A DNA stretch of 64,000 bases, taken from assembly GCA_040793985.1 (NCBI GenBank), contig JBFNJI010000007.1, positions 62,001-126,000 of the forward strand, read 5' to 3'. Of the stretch, positions 22,442 to 32,317 are shown piece after piece (position 1 is the stretch's first letter; each line of letters opens with the position of its first letter). The DNA is from Thiodiazotropha sp040793985 (GTDB lineage Bacteria > Pseudomonadota > Gammaproteobacteria > Chromatiales > Chromatiaceae). A program made the translations under genes and the position numbers. Under the pieces are notes generated by a model. That model worked only from the letters and a program-made list of their open reading frames with translations, was not told the origin of the DNA and made no database searches.

Positions 22442-23514
22442 CAGTCGAAGCTCCTCAATGCCAAACCGCAGGCTATCATCAATGCTGGAGCATCAGCACT
22501 CAACGCCTGGGGTTTTACCCTTGATGAAACCGACATATTGGCGAACGGGTTCGCCACCGATGCCGGGGTCCCCAATTTCTCCTCAATCAGATCATCAACG
22601 CCCGGAATGGATGAGCTGCCCCCGGCAAGGATGATGTGATCGACACTGTTGTAAGCGCTGGAGGAGAAAAAGAACTGCAGGGAACGGCTGACCTGCTGAG
22701 CCATGGCCTCCTTGAAGGGCTCAAGCACCTCGGGTACATAGTTGTCCGGCAGGCCACCCTGTCGTTTGGCCATGCCGGCCTCTTCGATGGATAGTCCGTA
22801 ACGACGCTGGATCTCTTCTGTCAACTGCCTGCCACCGAAATTCTGCTCGCGTGTGTAGATTATCTTGTTGTTGTGCAGCACGTTCAGGGTGGTGGTCGTG
22901 GCACCGATATCCGCAATGGCGATAGTCTGGTCTTCACCATGTTCCGGTAGCTGGTCAATCAACTGGGAACAGGCGTTCTCCATGGCGTAGGCCTCTACAT
23001 CCACGATCGAGGCAGAGAGACCGGCCAACTCTAAGGCTGCGACCCTGTCATCAACATTCTCGCTACGGGATGCCGCCAGCAATACATCAACCAGCTCGGC
23101 ATTTTTCTCGGATTGGCCGATAACTTCAAAATCGAGGTTGACCTCTTCCAGGGGATAGGGGATGTATTGATCGGCCTCGAGTTGAATCTGGCTCTCCAGC
23201 TCCTGGTCGGAGAGCGCTGCCGGCATCGAGATGACCTTGGTGATCACCGCGGAGCCGGAAACGGCCACAGCGGCATGTTTTGCCCTTGAGCCGGATCGCC
23301 TCACCGCGGAGCGGATGGCATCACCGACAGCATCTACTTCAGCGATGTTCTTTTCAACAACCGCATTGCCCGGCAATGGCTCAACACCGTAGGCCTCTAC
23401 CCGGTAACTCGCGCCATTACGCCCGGTAGCCCTGGACAACTCTAGCAACTTAATGGCTGTGGAGCTGATATCTATGCCTATCAAAGGCGGTTTTTTTCTT
23501 CCGAATAGTGACAT
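22441..23514 (-). CDS. pilM: Type IV pilus cytoplasmic ATPase-like protein PilM
   Basis: A 357-residue actin/FtsA-like protein. The first phosphate loop (GIDISSTAIKLLEL), the second (IADIGATTTTLNV) and the adenosine-binding GGSSSIPG are visible. It binds the N-terminal tail of PilN and connects the cytoplasmic motor platform to the alignment complex. It is the first gene of pilMNOPQ, divergent from the penicillin-binding protein gene across about 195 bases, an order conserved in many gammaproteobacteria. Confidence 0.97.
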   Translation of the reverse strand: MSLFGRKKPPLIGIDISSTAIKLLELSRATGRNGASYRVEAYGVEPLPGNAVVEKNIAEVDAVGDAIRSAVRRSGSRAKHAAVAVSGSAVITKVISMPAALSDQELESQIQLEADQYIPYPLEEVNLDFEVIGQSEKNAELVDVLLAASRSENVDDRVAALELAGLSASIVDVEAYAMENACSQLIDQLPEHGEDQTIAIADIGATTTTLNVLHNNKIIYTREQNFGGRQLTEEIQRRYGLSIEEAGMAKRQGGLPDNYVPEVLEPFKEAMAQQVSRSLQFFFSSSAYNSVDHIILAGGSSSIPGVDDLIEEKLGTPASVANPFANMSVSSRVKPQALSADAPALMIACGLALRSFD

Positions 23515-23601
23515 GCGGTTACCTAAACAATCCTTATGCCGCAGAACTTAACTAGGATTCTCTTTAAATAGAGTAAGTAACTATATAGCAGCAAATGATT
23601 T

Positions 23602-23627
23602 TTTTGTGAAGACATTTTTTCACAAAA
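23602..23627. repeat. Perfect inverted repeat between pilM and the PBP1A gene
   Basis: Nine-base perfect arms (TTTTGTGAA at 23602-23610 and TTCACAAAA at 23619-23627) with an eight-base spacer, in the AT-rich divergent promoter region. It could be an operator acting on either gene or a hairpin; a long T stretch just left of it also allows a terminator-like reading on the minus strand, but no gene ends there. Confidence 0.6.
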
Positions 23628-23709
23628 GAGCTAATATTGCTCACATTTTATTTGCTAGACTATCGACCTTCATAGGAACCATTCTGGTCCGCCCTGATAA
23701 ACTAATTCT

Positions 23710-26202
23710 GTGAACCAGCGCATGAAGTCGTTTTACAGACTCTTAAGATACCTCGTTTACTTCTTATTCGGCCTTTCAGTGATAGGTGCTGTAGCTCTTT
23801 TTGGCGCCTATCTCTACCTTGAACCCAAGTTGCCATCCATTGAAACTCTCAAGGATGTGCGTCTACAGGTCCCCCTACGCATCTACAGTAACGATCACCT
23901 GCTGATCGCTGAGTTTGGCGAGAAACGTCGAGAACCTCTCGAATTCGATCAAACCCCGCCAATCATGATCAATGCCTTTCTCGCCGCCGAGGACGACCGC
24001 TTTTTCCAGCATCCCGGCGTAGACTATCAAGGTATCATGCGTGCCGCCATCCAGCTCCTGCTCACGGGAGAGCGAAGGCAGGGCGGAAGCACCATCACCA
24101 TGCAGGTGGCCAGGAACTTCTTCCTCAGCAGTAAAAAAACCTACACCAGAAAACTCAATGAGATATTTCTCGCGCTGAAGATAGAACGGATGCTCTCCAA
24201 AGAGGAGATACTCGAACTCTACCTCAACAAGATCTATCTCGGCCACCGTTCATACGGTGTCGGCGCAGCTGCCTTAGTCTATTACGGCCGACCCGTCGAA
24301 AAACTTGAGCTTTCTGAAATCGCCATGATAGCCGGGCTCCCCAAGGCGCCATCCCGCTACAACCCGATCTCCGATCCCCAGCGGGCGTTGATACGTAGAA
24401 ATTACGTCTTGGGTCGTATGCGAGAACTTAACTATATCAGTCATTTCGAGTACGACACAGCGATAGCTGCGCCGATAACCGCAAAACTCCACACCGCGCC
24501 CAGCGAAGTGGAGGCCCCTTACGTTGCGGAAATGGCCCGCGCGGAGGCAGTCAGTCGCTTCGGACAGGACGCCTACACCCATGGTTACAGCATCACAACC
24601 TCGATAGACAGCCACCTGCAGGAAGCCGCCAATCATGCCCTGCGACAGGCCGTCCAGGCCTATGACAAGCGTCATGGTTTTCGTGGCGTTGTCACCCATC
24701 ACGATATCAGCGAAACAGAAGATCAAGCTGAACTGGTCCAGCTGTTGAGTGATATCCCGGATGTGACCGGTATGAAAAAGGCAATTGTCACCGCCATAGG
24801 CGAGCAGAATGCCGAGGTGATCACCGCACAGGGAGAACGACTGACCCTCGAGTGGCCGGCCCTGTCTTGGGCCAGCCAATACATCAACCACGATGTAAAA
24901 GGAGAGGCCCCAAAGCAGACCCAAGATATTCTCTCAAGCGGAGACGTGATCTACCTCTACCGGGAAATCCCGGCGGAGGGTGAACCCTATTGGCGACTTG
25001 CACAGATCCCGGCGGCATCCGGCGCGCTTATCTCCGTCTCGCCCAAAAATGGATCGATAAAGGCACTGGTTGGCGGCTATGACTTCTACCTCAGCAAGTT
25101 CAACAGGGTTACGCAGGCCAAACGGCAACCAGGGTCGGGGTTCAAGCCATTTATCTACTCCGCCGCTCTCGAGGCAGGCTTCACCCCGGCTTCACTGATA
25201 AACGATGCCCCGGTCGTCTTTGAGGATGACGCGCTGGAGGCCGTTTGGCGTCCGGAAAACTACAGCGGTAAATTTTTCGGACCCACCCGCCTCCGTTACG
25301 CACTGACCCACTCACGCAACCTGGTTTCAATCCGCCTCCTGCGTAAAATAGGAATTAAATTCGCCATCAACTATGCTAGCCGGTTCGGTTTTGACAAAAA
25401 CGATCTGCCACACGACCTGTCTCTGGCACTGGGCAGCGGTTCGGTAACCCCGCTTGCCATGGCTGGCGGCTACAGCGTACTGGCCAATGGCGGCTTTTAT
25501 GTACCGCCGCACATCATCAAGTCGATCCACGACGATCAGGGAGAAGCCATCTACCAGGCGAATCCCGTACAGATCTGCGACGATGCGATGAAACAAATCG
25601 CTGAACAGGCGATCCAGTCCGATGCGCAAGAAACCGCAGTGCAAATCGAGACCGCAGCAGAGGACGACGAGGCTGATCCCGCGGTCATACCTCGCTGTGC
25701 GAAACGCGCGATCACCGAGCAAAATCACTATCTGATTCACTCCATGCTGAGGGATGTCATCCAGCAGGGTACGGCACGCAAGGCCCGTGTGCTCGGAAGA
25801 GCGGATATTGCCGGGAAGACCGGAACCACCAACGACCAGAAAGACGCCTGGTTCAACGGCTTCAATCACTACCTGGTTACCTCGACATGGATTGGTTTCG
25901 ATGATGTCGAACCCCTGGGACGTGGTGAGGTTGGAGGCCGCGCCGCGCTTCCCGCCTGGATAGACTACATGCGGGTGGCACTAAACGGTATCAATGAGGT
26001 CGTACCCGATATGCCCCCTGAGATGGTTACAATGCGTATAGACGTAGACACCGGGCAGCCTGTAGGAGCAGGTAGTTCGAATGCAATTTTTGAGGTGTTC
26101 GAAGTCCACAATGCCCCTAAACTACCCCAAGAAAACCGTGCCGGGAGGGCTGAAGACAGCACACCACAGACAGTCTTGACACCAATAGAAGATCCCTTTT
26201 AA
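23710..26202 (+). CDS. mrcA: Penicillin-binding protein 1A, bifunctional peptidoglycan synthase
   Basis: About 830 residues (GTG start at 23710; ATG at 23722 is possible). A membrane anchor lies at about 13-36. The glycosyltransferase 51 domain has EDDRFFQHPG (catalytic Glu near 94) and RQGGSTITMQ; the transpeptidase domain has the SxxK serine S476 with K479, an SRN motif and K703-T-G. It polymerises and cross-links peptidoglycan in the periplasm. An OB-like insertion lies between the two domains (about 320-420), as in other PBP1A proteins. The divergent neighbour pilM matches the typical mrcA location. Confidence 0.95.
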   Translation: MNQRMKSFYRLLRYLVYFLFGLSVIGAVALFGAYLYLEPKLPSIETLKDVRLQVPLRIYSNDHLLIAEFGEKRREPLEFDQTPPIMINAFLAAEDDRFFQHPGVDYQGIMRAAIQLLLTGERRQGGSTITMQVARNFFLSSKKTYTRKLNEIFLALKIERMLSKEEILELYLNKIYLGHRSYGVGAAALVYYGRPVEKLELSEIAMIAGLPKAPSRYNPISDPQRALIRRNYVLGRMRELNYISHFEYDTAIAAPITAKLHTAPSEVEAPYVAEMARAEAVSRFGQDAYTHGYSITTSIDSHLQEAANHALRQAVQAYDKRHGFRGVVTHHDISETEDQAELVQLLSDIPDVTGMKKAIVTAIGEQNAEVITAQGERLTLEWPALSWASQYINHDVKGEAPKQTQDILSSGDVIYLYREIPAEGEPYWRLAQIPAASGALISVSPKNGSIKALVGGYDFYLSKFNRVTQAKRQPGSGFKPFIYSAALEAGFTPASLINDAPVVFEDDALEAVWRPENYSGKFFGPTRLRYALTHSRNLVSIRLLRKIGIKFAINYASRFGFDKNDLPHDLSLALGSGSVTPLAMAGGYSVLANGGFYVPPHIIKSIHDDQGEAIYQANPVQICDDAMKQIAEQAIQSDAQETAVQIETAAEDDEADPAVIPRCAKRAITEQNHYLIHSMLRDVIQQGTARKARVLGRADIAGKTGTTNDQKDAWFNGFNHYLVTSTWIGFDDVEPLGRGEVGGRAALPAWIDYMRVALNGINEVVPDMPPEMVTMRIDVDTGQPVGAGSSNAIFEVFEVHNAPKLPQENRAGRAEDSTPQTVLTPIEDPF

Positions 26203-26208
26203 ACAGCC

Positions 26209-26811
26209 ATGCGGACAGGAAAGCGTGAACTACAACGGCGCATCGCCTATGACGCAGCTCGCATTCTTACCGAACTGCGTAGCGACAATATCGCCTACGC
26301 CTGCCAAAAAGCGGCCGCAAAGTACGGCATCACAAAACGCCAGCTCCTGCCGACCAGGGAGGAGGTTGAAAACGCCTTGCGCGAACAGCAGCGCCTGTTG
26401 CGGGGAGAGGGACAGGCCGATACCCTGCAGGCGCTTCGCCAAAGCGCCCTGCGCGCCATGCAGAGCTTGAAACGGTTTCAGCCCAAACTGGTGGGAGCCG
26501 TATTGGCCGGCACCGCCGACAGCAACAGCACCGTCAGACTACATCTCTTTGCCGATACACCGGAGGAGCTGTTGTTTGCCTTGAGTGATCTGCATATACC
26601 CTGGCAGGAAAAGCAGCACCAGATGCACTTCAGTAACGGCAGAAGGGAGACGGTTCCATGCTTTCGTTTCAGTGCCGACGGAGTCGGTTTTGAGCTTATG
26701 GTGCTGCCAGCGCAAAATCCGCGCAACCACCCGCTGGATCCGTTGGACAATCAACCGATCCAGGGAGCAAGCATAAAGCAACTGCAACAACTCATCGAAT
26801 CAACCGACTAA
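26209..26811 (+). CDS. Conserved protein of unknown function
   Basis: A 200-residue soluble protein starting seven bases after the PBP1A gene, so probably co-transcribed. I do not recognise a characterised family. The N-terminal 100 residues are helical and basic (RELQRRIAYDAARILTEL; the EVENALREQQRLL stretch). The second half has alternating strands (LVGAVLAGTADSNSTVRLHLF) that resemble a small nucleotidyltransferase-like fold, but no catalytic GS...DxD motif is clear. No signal peptide or membrane segment. It converges with citrate synthase, ten bases away. Confidence 0.8.
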   Translation: MRTGKRELQRRIAYDAARILTELRSDNIAYACQKAAAKYGITKRQLLPTREEVENALREQQRLLRGEGQADTLQALRQSALRAMQSLKRFQPKLVGAVLAGTADSNSTVRLHLFADTPEELLFALSDLHIPWQEKQHQMHFSNGRRETVPCFRFSADGVGFELMVLPAQNPRNHPLDPLDNQPIQGASIKQLQQLIESTD

Positions 26812-26821
26812 GACAGCTGCT

Positions 26822-28123
26822 TCAACGCTCGTTCAGGGGCACATAATCACGCCTCGCGTAGCCTTTATAGATCTGACGCGGACGTCCGATCTTCTGCCTG
26901 GGATCATCCATCATCTCCAGCCAATGGGCCACCCAACCTACGGTGCGCGCTATGGCGAACATCACGGTGAACATGTTGTTGGGTATACCCAGGGCACGAT
27001 AGATGATGCCGGAGTAGAAATCGACATTTGGGTAGAGTTTGCGTTCGATAAAATACTCATCGTTGAGGGCAATCTCTTCCAGACGTTGCGCCAACTCAAA
27101 CATCGGATTGTTCGAGTCCGCAAGCTTCTCCAGCACCTCGTGACAAACCTCCCGAATAATCCCGGCACGTGGATCGTACTTTTTGTAGACCCGATGCCCA
27201 AAGCCCATGAGACGGAAGCCGTCATCCTTATCCTTGGCCTTGGCAATATATTTATCGATTTGCGAAACATCCCCGATCTCATTGAGCATGTCCAGCACCG
27301 CCTCGTTGGCGCCGCCATGGGCTGGCCCCCAGAGGGATGCGATACCGGCGGCGATGCAGGCGAAGGGATTGGCCAGGGAACTGCCGGCAAGCCGTACAGT
27401 GGATGTGCTGGCATTCTGTTCGTGATCAGCATGCAGGATGAAGAGCAGGTTCAGCGCCTTTTCCGCAACCGGATCCACCTCATAGTCTTCACATGGGGTA
27501 GCGAACATCATGTGCAGAAGATTGGCACAGTATGAGAGCTCGTTGCGCGGGTACATGAATGGTTCGCCGACATTGTGCTTATAACTGGCGGCAGCGATAG
27601 TCGGCATTTTCGCGATCAATCTGTGAGCCGCAACCCGGCGCAGTTCTGAATCGTTGATATCCAATGAGTCATGATAGAAGGCCGAGAGCGACCCGACCAC
27701 ACCCACCATGATCGCCATCGGGTGCGCATTGAAGTGAAAACCATCGAAGAAATGGGTCAGGGTTTCATTCAGCATGGTGTGGCGACCGATCAGTTGATTG
27801 AAATCCGTCAACTGCTTAGCGTTCGGCAACTCACCGTTCAAAAGCAGATAGGCGGTCTCGAGATAGTCGCCGTTTGCCGCCAACTGCTCAATTGGGTAGC
27901 CCCGATACTCCAGAATACCAATCTCACCTTGAATGAAAGTGATCTTGCTTTTGCAGCTTGCCGTGGACATAAATCCCGGATCATAGGTAAAGACCCCAGC
28001 CTCCTTATAGAGTGCCGAGACATCGATTGCGGGCGGACCCTGTATCGATTCGCGAACAGGGAGCTTTATCGACACACCGGTCTCGTCATTGGTCAATGTA
28101 AAGGTCTTTTGATTATCCGCCAT
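26822..28123 (-). CDS. gltA: Citrate synthase, type II
   Basis: About 433 residues; the start at 28123 has GGAG six bases upstream, better than the ATG four codons earlier. It condenses oxaloacetate and acetyl-CoA in the TCA cycle. Catalytic-site motifs are ILHADHEQNAST, the GFGHRVYKKYDPRA signature and a C-terminal Asp region (FYSGIIYRALG). The N-terminal domain (about 1-60, with C-K-S-K-I-T-F and GEIGILEYRGYPIE) marks the hexameric, NADH-sensitive type found in Gram-negative bacteria. The upstream 200 bases are very AT-rich and should hold its promoter. Confidence 0.97.
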   Translation of the reverse strand: MADNQKTFTLTNDETGVSIKLPVRESIQGPPAIDVSALYKEAGVFTYDPGFMSTASCKSKITFIQGEIGILEYRGYPIEQLAANGDYLETAYLLLNGELPNAKQLTDFNQLIGRHTMLNETLTHFFDGFHFNAHPMAIMVGVVGSLSAFYHDSLDINDSELRRVAAHRLIAKMPTIAAASYKHNVGEPFMYPRNELSYCANLLHMMFATPCEDYEVDPVAEKALNLLFILHADHEQNASTSTVRLAGSSLANPFACIAAGIASLWGPAHGGANEAVLDMLNEIGDVSQIDKYIAKAKDKDDGFRLMGFGHRVYKKYDPRAGIIREVCHEVLEKLADSNNPMFELAQRLEEIALNDEYFIERKLYPNVDFYSGIIYRALGIPNNMFTVMFAIARTVGWVAHWLEMMDDPRQKIGRPRQIYKGYARRDYVPLNER

Positions 28124-28390
28124 GTTGGACTCCATGAGTTACTTCAAGGCTTGCGCATGATTGAGTATTGAACCTCTTTTCGTCAAAACTCCGCACAGTG
28201 CGCGGTATTAATTCAGGTCTAAAAATATAACTATTTTTTATAGGGGCGAAAATTATAGCCCCAAATCAATGCAGTTATTCAACAAGATTATGTAAATGAT
28301 AACTATTGGTTTAACAATTTGCCGTCCCCTAGTCTCACCCACAGGGGTCGGTACCCTCCGGGTGGAGCACACAGCGTCCATTCCGATTTT

Positions 28391-29743
28391 TTAATTCAGG
28401 GCCTCGGCAAAAGGCAAATCCTGGCCCTGAACCGGCTGCAGCTGGTCGAACCAGGTGGCATTTTCATCGTAGCGGGCAAAAAAGGGCTTCTGCACCAGAT
28501 CTTTATCCCTCGCCTGGATGAAGCGCAGCACAAAGACCCTCTCGCCATTGATTTCGGTTACACCCTGTACCTCAACCTTCCCGGGACCGGCACTCATACT
28601 GGGTCCGCGGGCGGTACGGCCCAATCCGGAGACCTGTTTCATCGCATCACGGTAGATCTGCCATGCCCTATGCAGGGGGACCTCAAAATAGCGTCGGGCT
28701 CCTGTATCACGTTCCACGAACATGTAATAGGGGATGATTCCCAATTTAACCTGTTCGTTCCACAACTTCGCCCAGTCATGGGGATTGTCGTTGATGTTGG
28801 CTAACAAAGGGCCCTGGCTACGGATTTCTGCACCCGTGTCGCGGATACGGCGAATAGCCGCACGCGCGATGTCGGTGTCGAGTTCGCGCCAGTGGTTGTA
28901 GTGAGCCATGAGTGCGACATGTTTACCTGCCAATACCAAGTGGTGAAGCAGCTCAATCAGCTCGTCGGCATCCTCATCTGAAATAAATCGCTGCGGCCAG
29001 AAGGTCAATGCCTTACTGCCGATACGGATAGTCTGAATGTGGCTGAACTCGGGATGAAGCAAAGGCTCCAGATAGCTCTTCAACTGCCTGGTCTTCATTA
29101 CCATCGGATCGCCGCCGGTCACCAGCAGATCGGTGACTTCCGGGTGCTGACGAAGATAATCGTAGAGCTTGTCGGCCTCGGTTGTCGCCATGCGAAGCGC
29201 CTTGTTGCCGACAAATTGGGCCCATCTGAAGCAAAAGGTGCAATAACTGTGGCAGGTCTGACCCTGGCTTGGAAAAAACAGCACCGTCTCTCTGTACTTA
29301 TGCTGCAGGCCGGCAATCGGCTCGCCATTTTCGTCACGAGGGATGTTCTTATCCAGTTGTCCGGCCGGATGGGGATTGAGTTCAGACCGGATTTCGTTGG
29401 CCAGGGTCCGCAATCCCTGCTTTTCCATTCCCGAACGGATTGCCATCTCCATCCGCTTGTAGTGCACGTCCGACAGCATACCGCGCTGCGGAAAGGTCAA
29501 CTGAAAGATCGGATCATCCGGCACCCGCTCCCAATCAATAAGCTCCCGCAGGACATAATCATTGACACGGAAGGGGAGTACGGCCGAGACAACCTTCATC
29601 TCATGGCGCAACTCGTCGGATAGTTGATCCAACTGGCTGATTCGATCCAGATCCCGGGCCGTGTAGACAGTAAAACGCTGAGGCGCATACTCGAAATCGA
29701 CAGAGTGCAACAACGACCTGGTTGATCGGGAAATAAGCGGCAT
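28391..29743 (-). CDS. KamA-family radical SAM aminomutase (lysine 2,3-aminomutase homologue)
   Basis: A 450-residue radical SAM protein with the 4Fe-4S motif C164-x3-C168-x2-C171 (CHSYCTFC), a GGD SAM-binding loop (VTGGDPM) and a likely PLP lysine K389 in AGPGK. These are the marks of lysine 2,3-aminomutases. It is about 100 residues longer than EpmB, which beta-lysylates EF-P through EpmA, and has an extended N-terminal domain, so substrate is open: lysine, glutamate or another amino acid. The start has GAGGAG six bases upstream. Beta-lysine derivatives serve as osmolytes in some organisms, an untested possibility here. Confidence 0.85.
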   Translation of the reverse strand: MPLISRSTRSLLHSVDFEYAPQRFTVYTARDLDRISQLDQLSDELRHEMKVVSAVLPFRVNDYVLRELIDWERVPDDPIFQLTFPQRGMLSDVHYKRMEMAIRSGMEKQGLRTLANEIRSELNPHPAGQLDKNIPRDENGEPIAGLQHKYRETVLFFPSQGQTCHSYCTFCFRWAQFVGNKALRMATTEADKLYDYLRQHPEVTDLLVTGGDPMVMKTRQLKSYLEPLLHPEFSHIQTIRIGSKALTFWPQRFISDEDADELIELLHHLVLAGKHVALMAHYNHWRELDTDIARAAIRRIRDTGAEIRSQGPLLANINDNPHDWAKLWNEQVKLGIIPYYMFVERDTGARRYFEVPLHRAWQIYRDAMKQVSGLGRTARGPSMSAGPGKVEVQGVTEINGERVFVLRFIQARDKDLVQKPFFARYDENATWFDQLQPVQGQDLPFAEALN

Positions 29744-30248
29744 AGTCGTCTCCTCGAGGAATCACAAAAAACCTTGCCAGAGATCCCTCAACTGGTTGGA
29801 AAATGCAGCCCAGAACCACCGGCAGTCGACAGTGACTCGATTTGTCAATCTGACACCTCACAAACAACCAGAGCATCGGGCATAAGGAGACGTACCCTAA
29901 CAAACAATGGCAACCGCATCAAAAAAACCTTAAGTTAACCTTATGCACAATACAAGAAGTTAGGATATTTTCGCGTAAATTAGAAACATTAAAACCCTAA
30001 TCACAGCCTATTTGCACTGCATTTGAAAATGCAATACTTATAGAAAACTTAATTGACAAACCATTAAATTGTGCAACAGTTTAAACAGATATGACTGGAA
30101 GTCCCACGATCTCCGGCAATCATAAAACGGCACAATTGTGCAAAGCACTATAAAAATTTCTTTTCAAGATTCATAATAGAGTTTATAAGCCCATAAACAA
30201 AAAAGATGTTGACTGCAGACAAATCAATAGAGCGACTAAGGCTGCCCC
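29744..30248. other. AT-rich intergenic region between the aminomutase gene and sucC
   Basis: About 505 bp without a supported gene, markedly AT-rich from 29930 on. It must hold the divergent promoters of the aminomutase gene and sucCD. A TTGACA occurs at 30053-30058 but no good -10 box follows at the right distance. A palindrome at 30018-30033 is listed separately. Confidence 0.5.
30018..30033. repeat. Palindrome upstream of sucC
   Basis: TGCATTT and AAATGCA, perfect seven-base arms with a two-base centre, about 215 bases before the sucC start and next to a TTGACA. It has the size and symmetry of a dimer operator, but the regulator is unknown. Confidence 0.45.
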
Positions 30249-31409
30249 ATGAACCTACACGAATACCAAGCAAAATCCCTGTTCGCCAGCTTCGGCATAC
30301 CTATACCCCAGGGCCATCCCGTCTCGAGTCCAAGTGAAGCCCGAAAAGCGGCACAAGGCATTGATGGAAAACTCTGGGTGGTCAAGGCTCAAGTACATAG
30401 CGGTGGGCGCGGCAAGGCAGGAGGGGTGAAACTTGCGCATAGCCTTGATGAGGTAGAAGCCGCTGCGGGTGAAATTCTCGGAATGACCCTGATAACCAAT
30501 CAGACCGGACCTCAGGGACTGCCAGTGAATACAGTCCTGGTGGAGGAGGGGAGCGAAATAGCCCGAGAGCTCTACCTGGGGGCACTGCTGGACCGTTCAC
30601 AATCGCGTATTACCTTCATGGCATCAGCTGCCGGAGGAATGAACATCGAAGAGGTCGCCGCGGAAACGCCGGAGAAGATCCTCACCACCACCGTCAACCC
30701 CTCCACCGGCATGTTGCCGTTTCAATGCCGGAAGCTGGCATTCGGCCTCGGCCTTGGCGTCGAGCAGATCAAACAGTTCTCCAAGATCATGATGGCCCTC
30801 TACAGGCTCTATACCGAAAACGATATCAGCCTGATAGAGATCAACCCCCTGATCGTCACCGCGTCCGGCAGCCTCGTCGCTCTGGATGCAAAGATCAATC
30901 TCGATAGCAATGCCCTCTATCGCCACCAGGAGCTGTTGGCGCTTCGTGATGTCACCCAGGAGGATGAGAAAGAAGCCGCGGCCGCCCAACACGATCTCAA
31001 CTACATCACCCTGGACGGCAACATAGGCTGCATGGTAAACGGCGCCGGGCTCGCAATGGCTACCATGGACATGGTTAAACTGCATGGCGGCGAACCCGCA
31101 AATTTTCTCGATGTTGGCGGCGGAACAACCGCAGAAAGGGTCACCGAAGCCTTCAAGCTCATTCTTTCCGACGCTAAAGTGAAGACGGTGCTCGTGAACA
31201 TTTTCGGCGGGATTGTACGCTGCGACCTGATTGCTGAAGGCATAATCACCGCGGCCCGCAGTATCGACCTTTCGGTACCGGTGGTCGTCCGCCTGGAAGG
31301 CACCAATGCCCAGCAGGGACTCGAAATGCTCGAATCCAGTGGTCTCGATTTCCACACTGCCAAGGATTTTGCCGAAGCAGCGAAAAAAGCCGTCACCGCA
31401 GCAGCCTGA
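30249..31409 (+). CDS. sucC: Succinyl-CoA synthetase beta subunit
   Basis: A 386-residue ATP-grasp protein opening with MNLHEYQAKSLF, the family signature. It has the nucleotide-binding KAQVHSGGRGKAGGVK, the metal ligands in IEINPL, and GGGT/GGIVRCD loops in the ligase domain. It interconverts succinyl-CoA and succinate with nucleotide synthesis in the TCA cycle, as a complex with SucD 25 bases downstream. It is not linked to sucAB here. Confidence 0.97.
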   Translation: MNLHEYQAKSLFASFGIPIPQGHPVSSPSEARKAAQGIDGKLWVVKAQVHSGGRGKAGGVKLAHSLDEVEAAAGEILGMTLITNQTGPQGLPVNTVLVEEGSEIARELYLGALLDRSQSRITFMASAAGGMNIEEVAAETPEKILTTTVNPSTGMLPFQCRKLAFGLGLGVEQIKQFSKIMMALYRLYTENDISLIEINPLIVTASGSLVALDAKINLDSNALYRHQELLALRDVTQEDEKEAAAAQHDLNYITLDGNIGCMVNGAGLAMATMDMVKLHGGEPANFLDVGGGTTAERVTEAFKLILSDAKVKTVLVNIFGGIVRCDLIAEGIITAARSIDLSVPVVVRLEGTNAQQGLEMLESSGLDFHTAKDFAEAAKKAVTAAA

Positions 31410-31434
31410 GCCACTACCCTAGGATAAAAATCAA

Positions 31435-32304
31435 ATGAGCATACTCGTCGACAAAGAGACCCGTGTAATCTGTCAGGGCTTCACCGGCAAACAGGGCACT
31501 TTTCATTCACAACAGGCCATTGAATACGGAACCCAGCTGGTGGGTGGAGTAACACCGGGAAAGGGGGGACAAACACACCTCGACAGGCCTGTGTTCGACA
31601 CCGTGCACGATGCCGTGGTCTCCACAGGTGCCGATGCCACCATGATCTATGTACCACCCCCCTTTGCCGCAGACGCGATCATCGAGGCAGCGGACGCGGG
31701 AATCCGCGTCATTGCCTGTATTACTGAGGGCATACCCATACTCGACATGCTCAAAGTCAAGGAGGCACTGAAAACCTATGACGCCCGCCTAATCGGGCCA
31801 AATTGTCCAGGCATCATCACCCCCGGGGCCTGCAAAATAGGTATCATGCCCGGCGCAATCCACCAGCCAGGGAGGGTTGGCGTGATGTCACGCTCCGGTA
31901 CGCTTACATACGAAGCCGTTCATCAAACGACCTTGGCCGGGCTTGGTCAAAGCACCTGTGTCGGATTGGGAGGTGACCCGATAAACGGCACCAGTTTTAT
32001 CGATTGCCTGAAACTGTTTGAAAAAGATGAACAAACCGAGGGCATCATCATGGTCGGCGAGATCGGCGGCTCTGCCGAGGAGGAGGCCGCCGACTACATG
32101 AAAAACCATGTGAACAAACCCGTGGTTGCCTATATCGCAGGTGTTACCGCACCGCCGGGCAAACGCATGGGCCATGCCGGCGCCATCATCAGCGGCGGCA
32201 AAGGCACCGCGGAGGCCAAGTTCGAAGCCTTGGAAAACGCCGGCGCAGAGGTGGTAAGATCACCTGCGGAGATGGGCCGGCGGATGGCACAACTGATCAA
32301 CTGA
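31435..32304 (+). CDS. sucD: Succinyl-CoA synthetase alpha subunit
   Basis: A 289-residue CoA-binding partner of SucC. The N-terminal QGFTGKQGTFHS binds CoA, SRSGTLTYEA precedes the phospho-His site, and the active His lies in GKRMGHAGAI. The gene follows sucC by 25 bases and PPK2 follows it by 13, suggesting one transcript of the three. Confidence 0.97.
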   Translation: MSILVDKETRVICQGFTGKQGTFHSQQAIEYGTQLVGGVTPGKGGQTHLDRPVFDTVHDAVVSTGADATMIYVPPPFAADAIIEAADAGIRVIACITEGIPILDMLKVKEALKTYDARLIGPNCPGIITPGACKIGIMPGAIHQPGRVGVMSRSGTLTYEAVHQTTLAGLGQSTCVGLGGDPINGTSFIDCLKLFEKDEQTEGIIMVGEIGGSAEEEAADYMKNHVNKPVVAYIAGVTAPPGKRMGHAGAIISGGKGTAEAKFEALENAGAEVVRSPAEMGRRMAQLIN

Positions 32305-32317
32305 AATAATCCAGAAA

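Noticed and set aside
29601..29903. 100-codon frame on minus over the aminomutase start
   Set aside because: Overlaps the well-supported aminomutase start (GAGGAG before ATG) and has no family features.
30053..30058. TTGACA as -35 box for sucC
   Set aside because: No acceptable -10 hexamer at 16-18 bases downstream.
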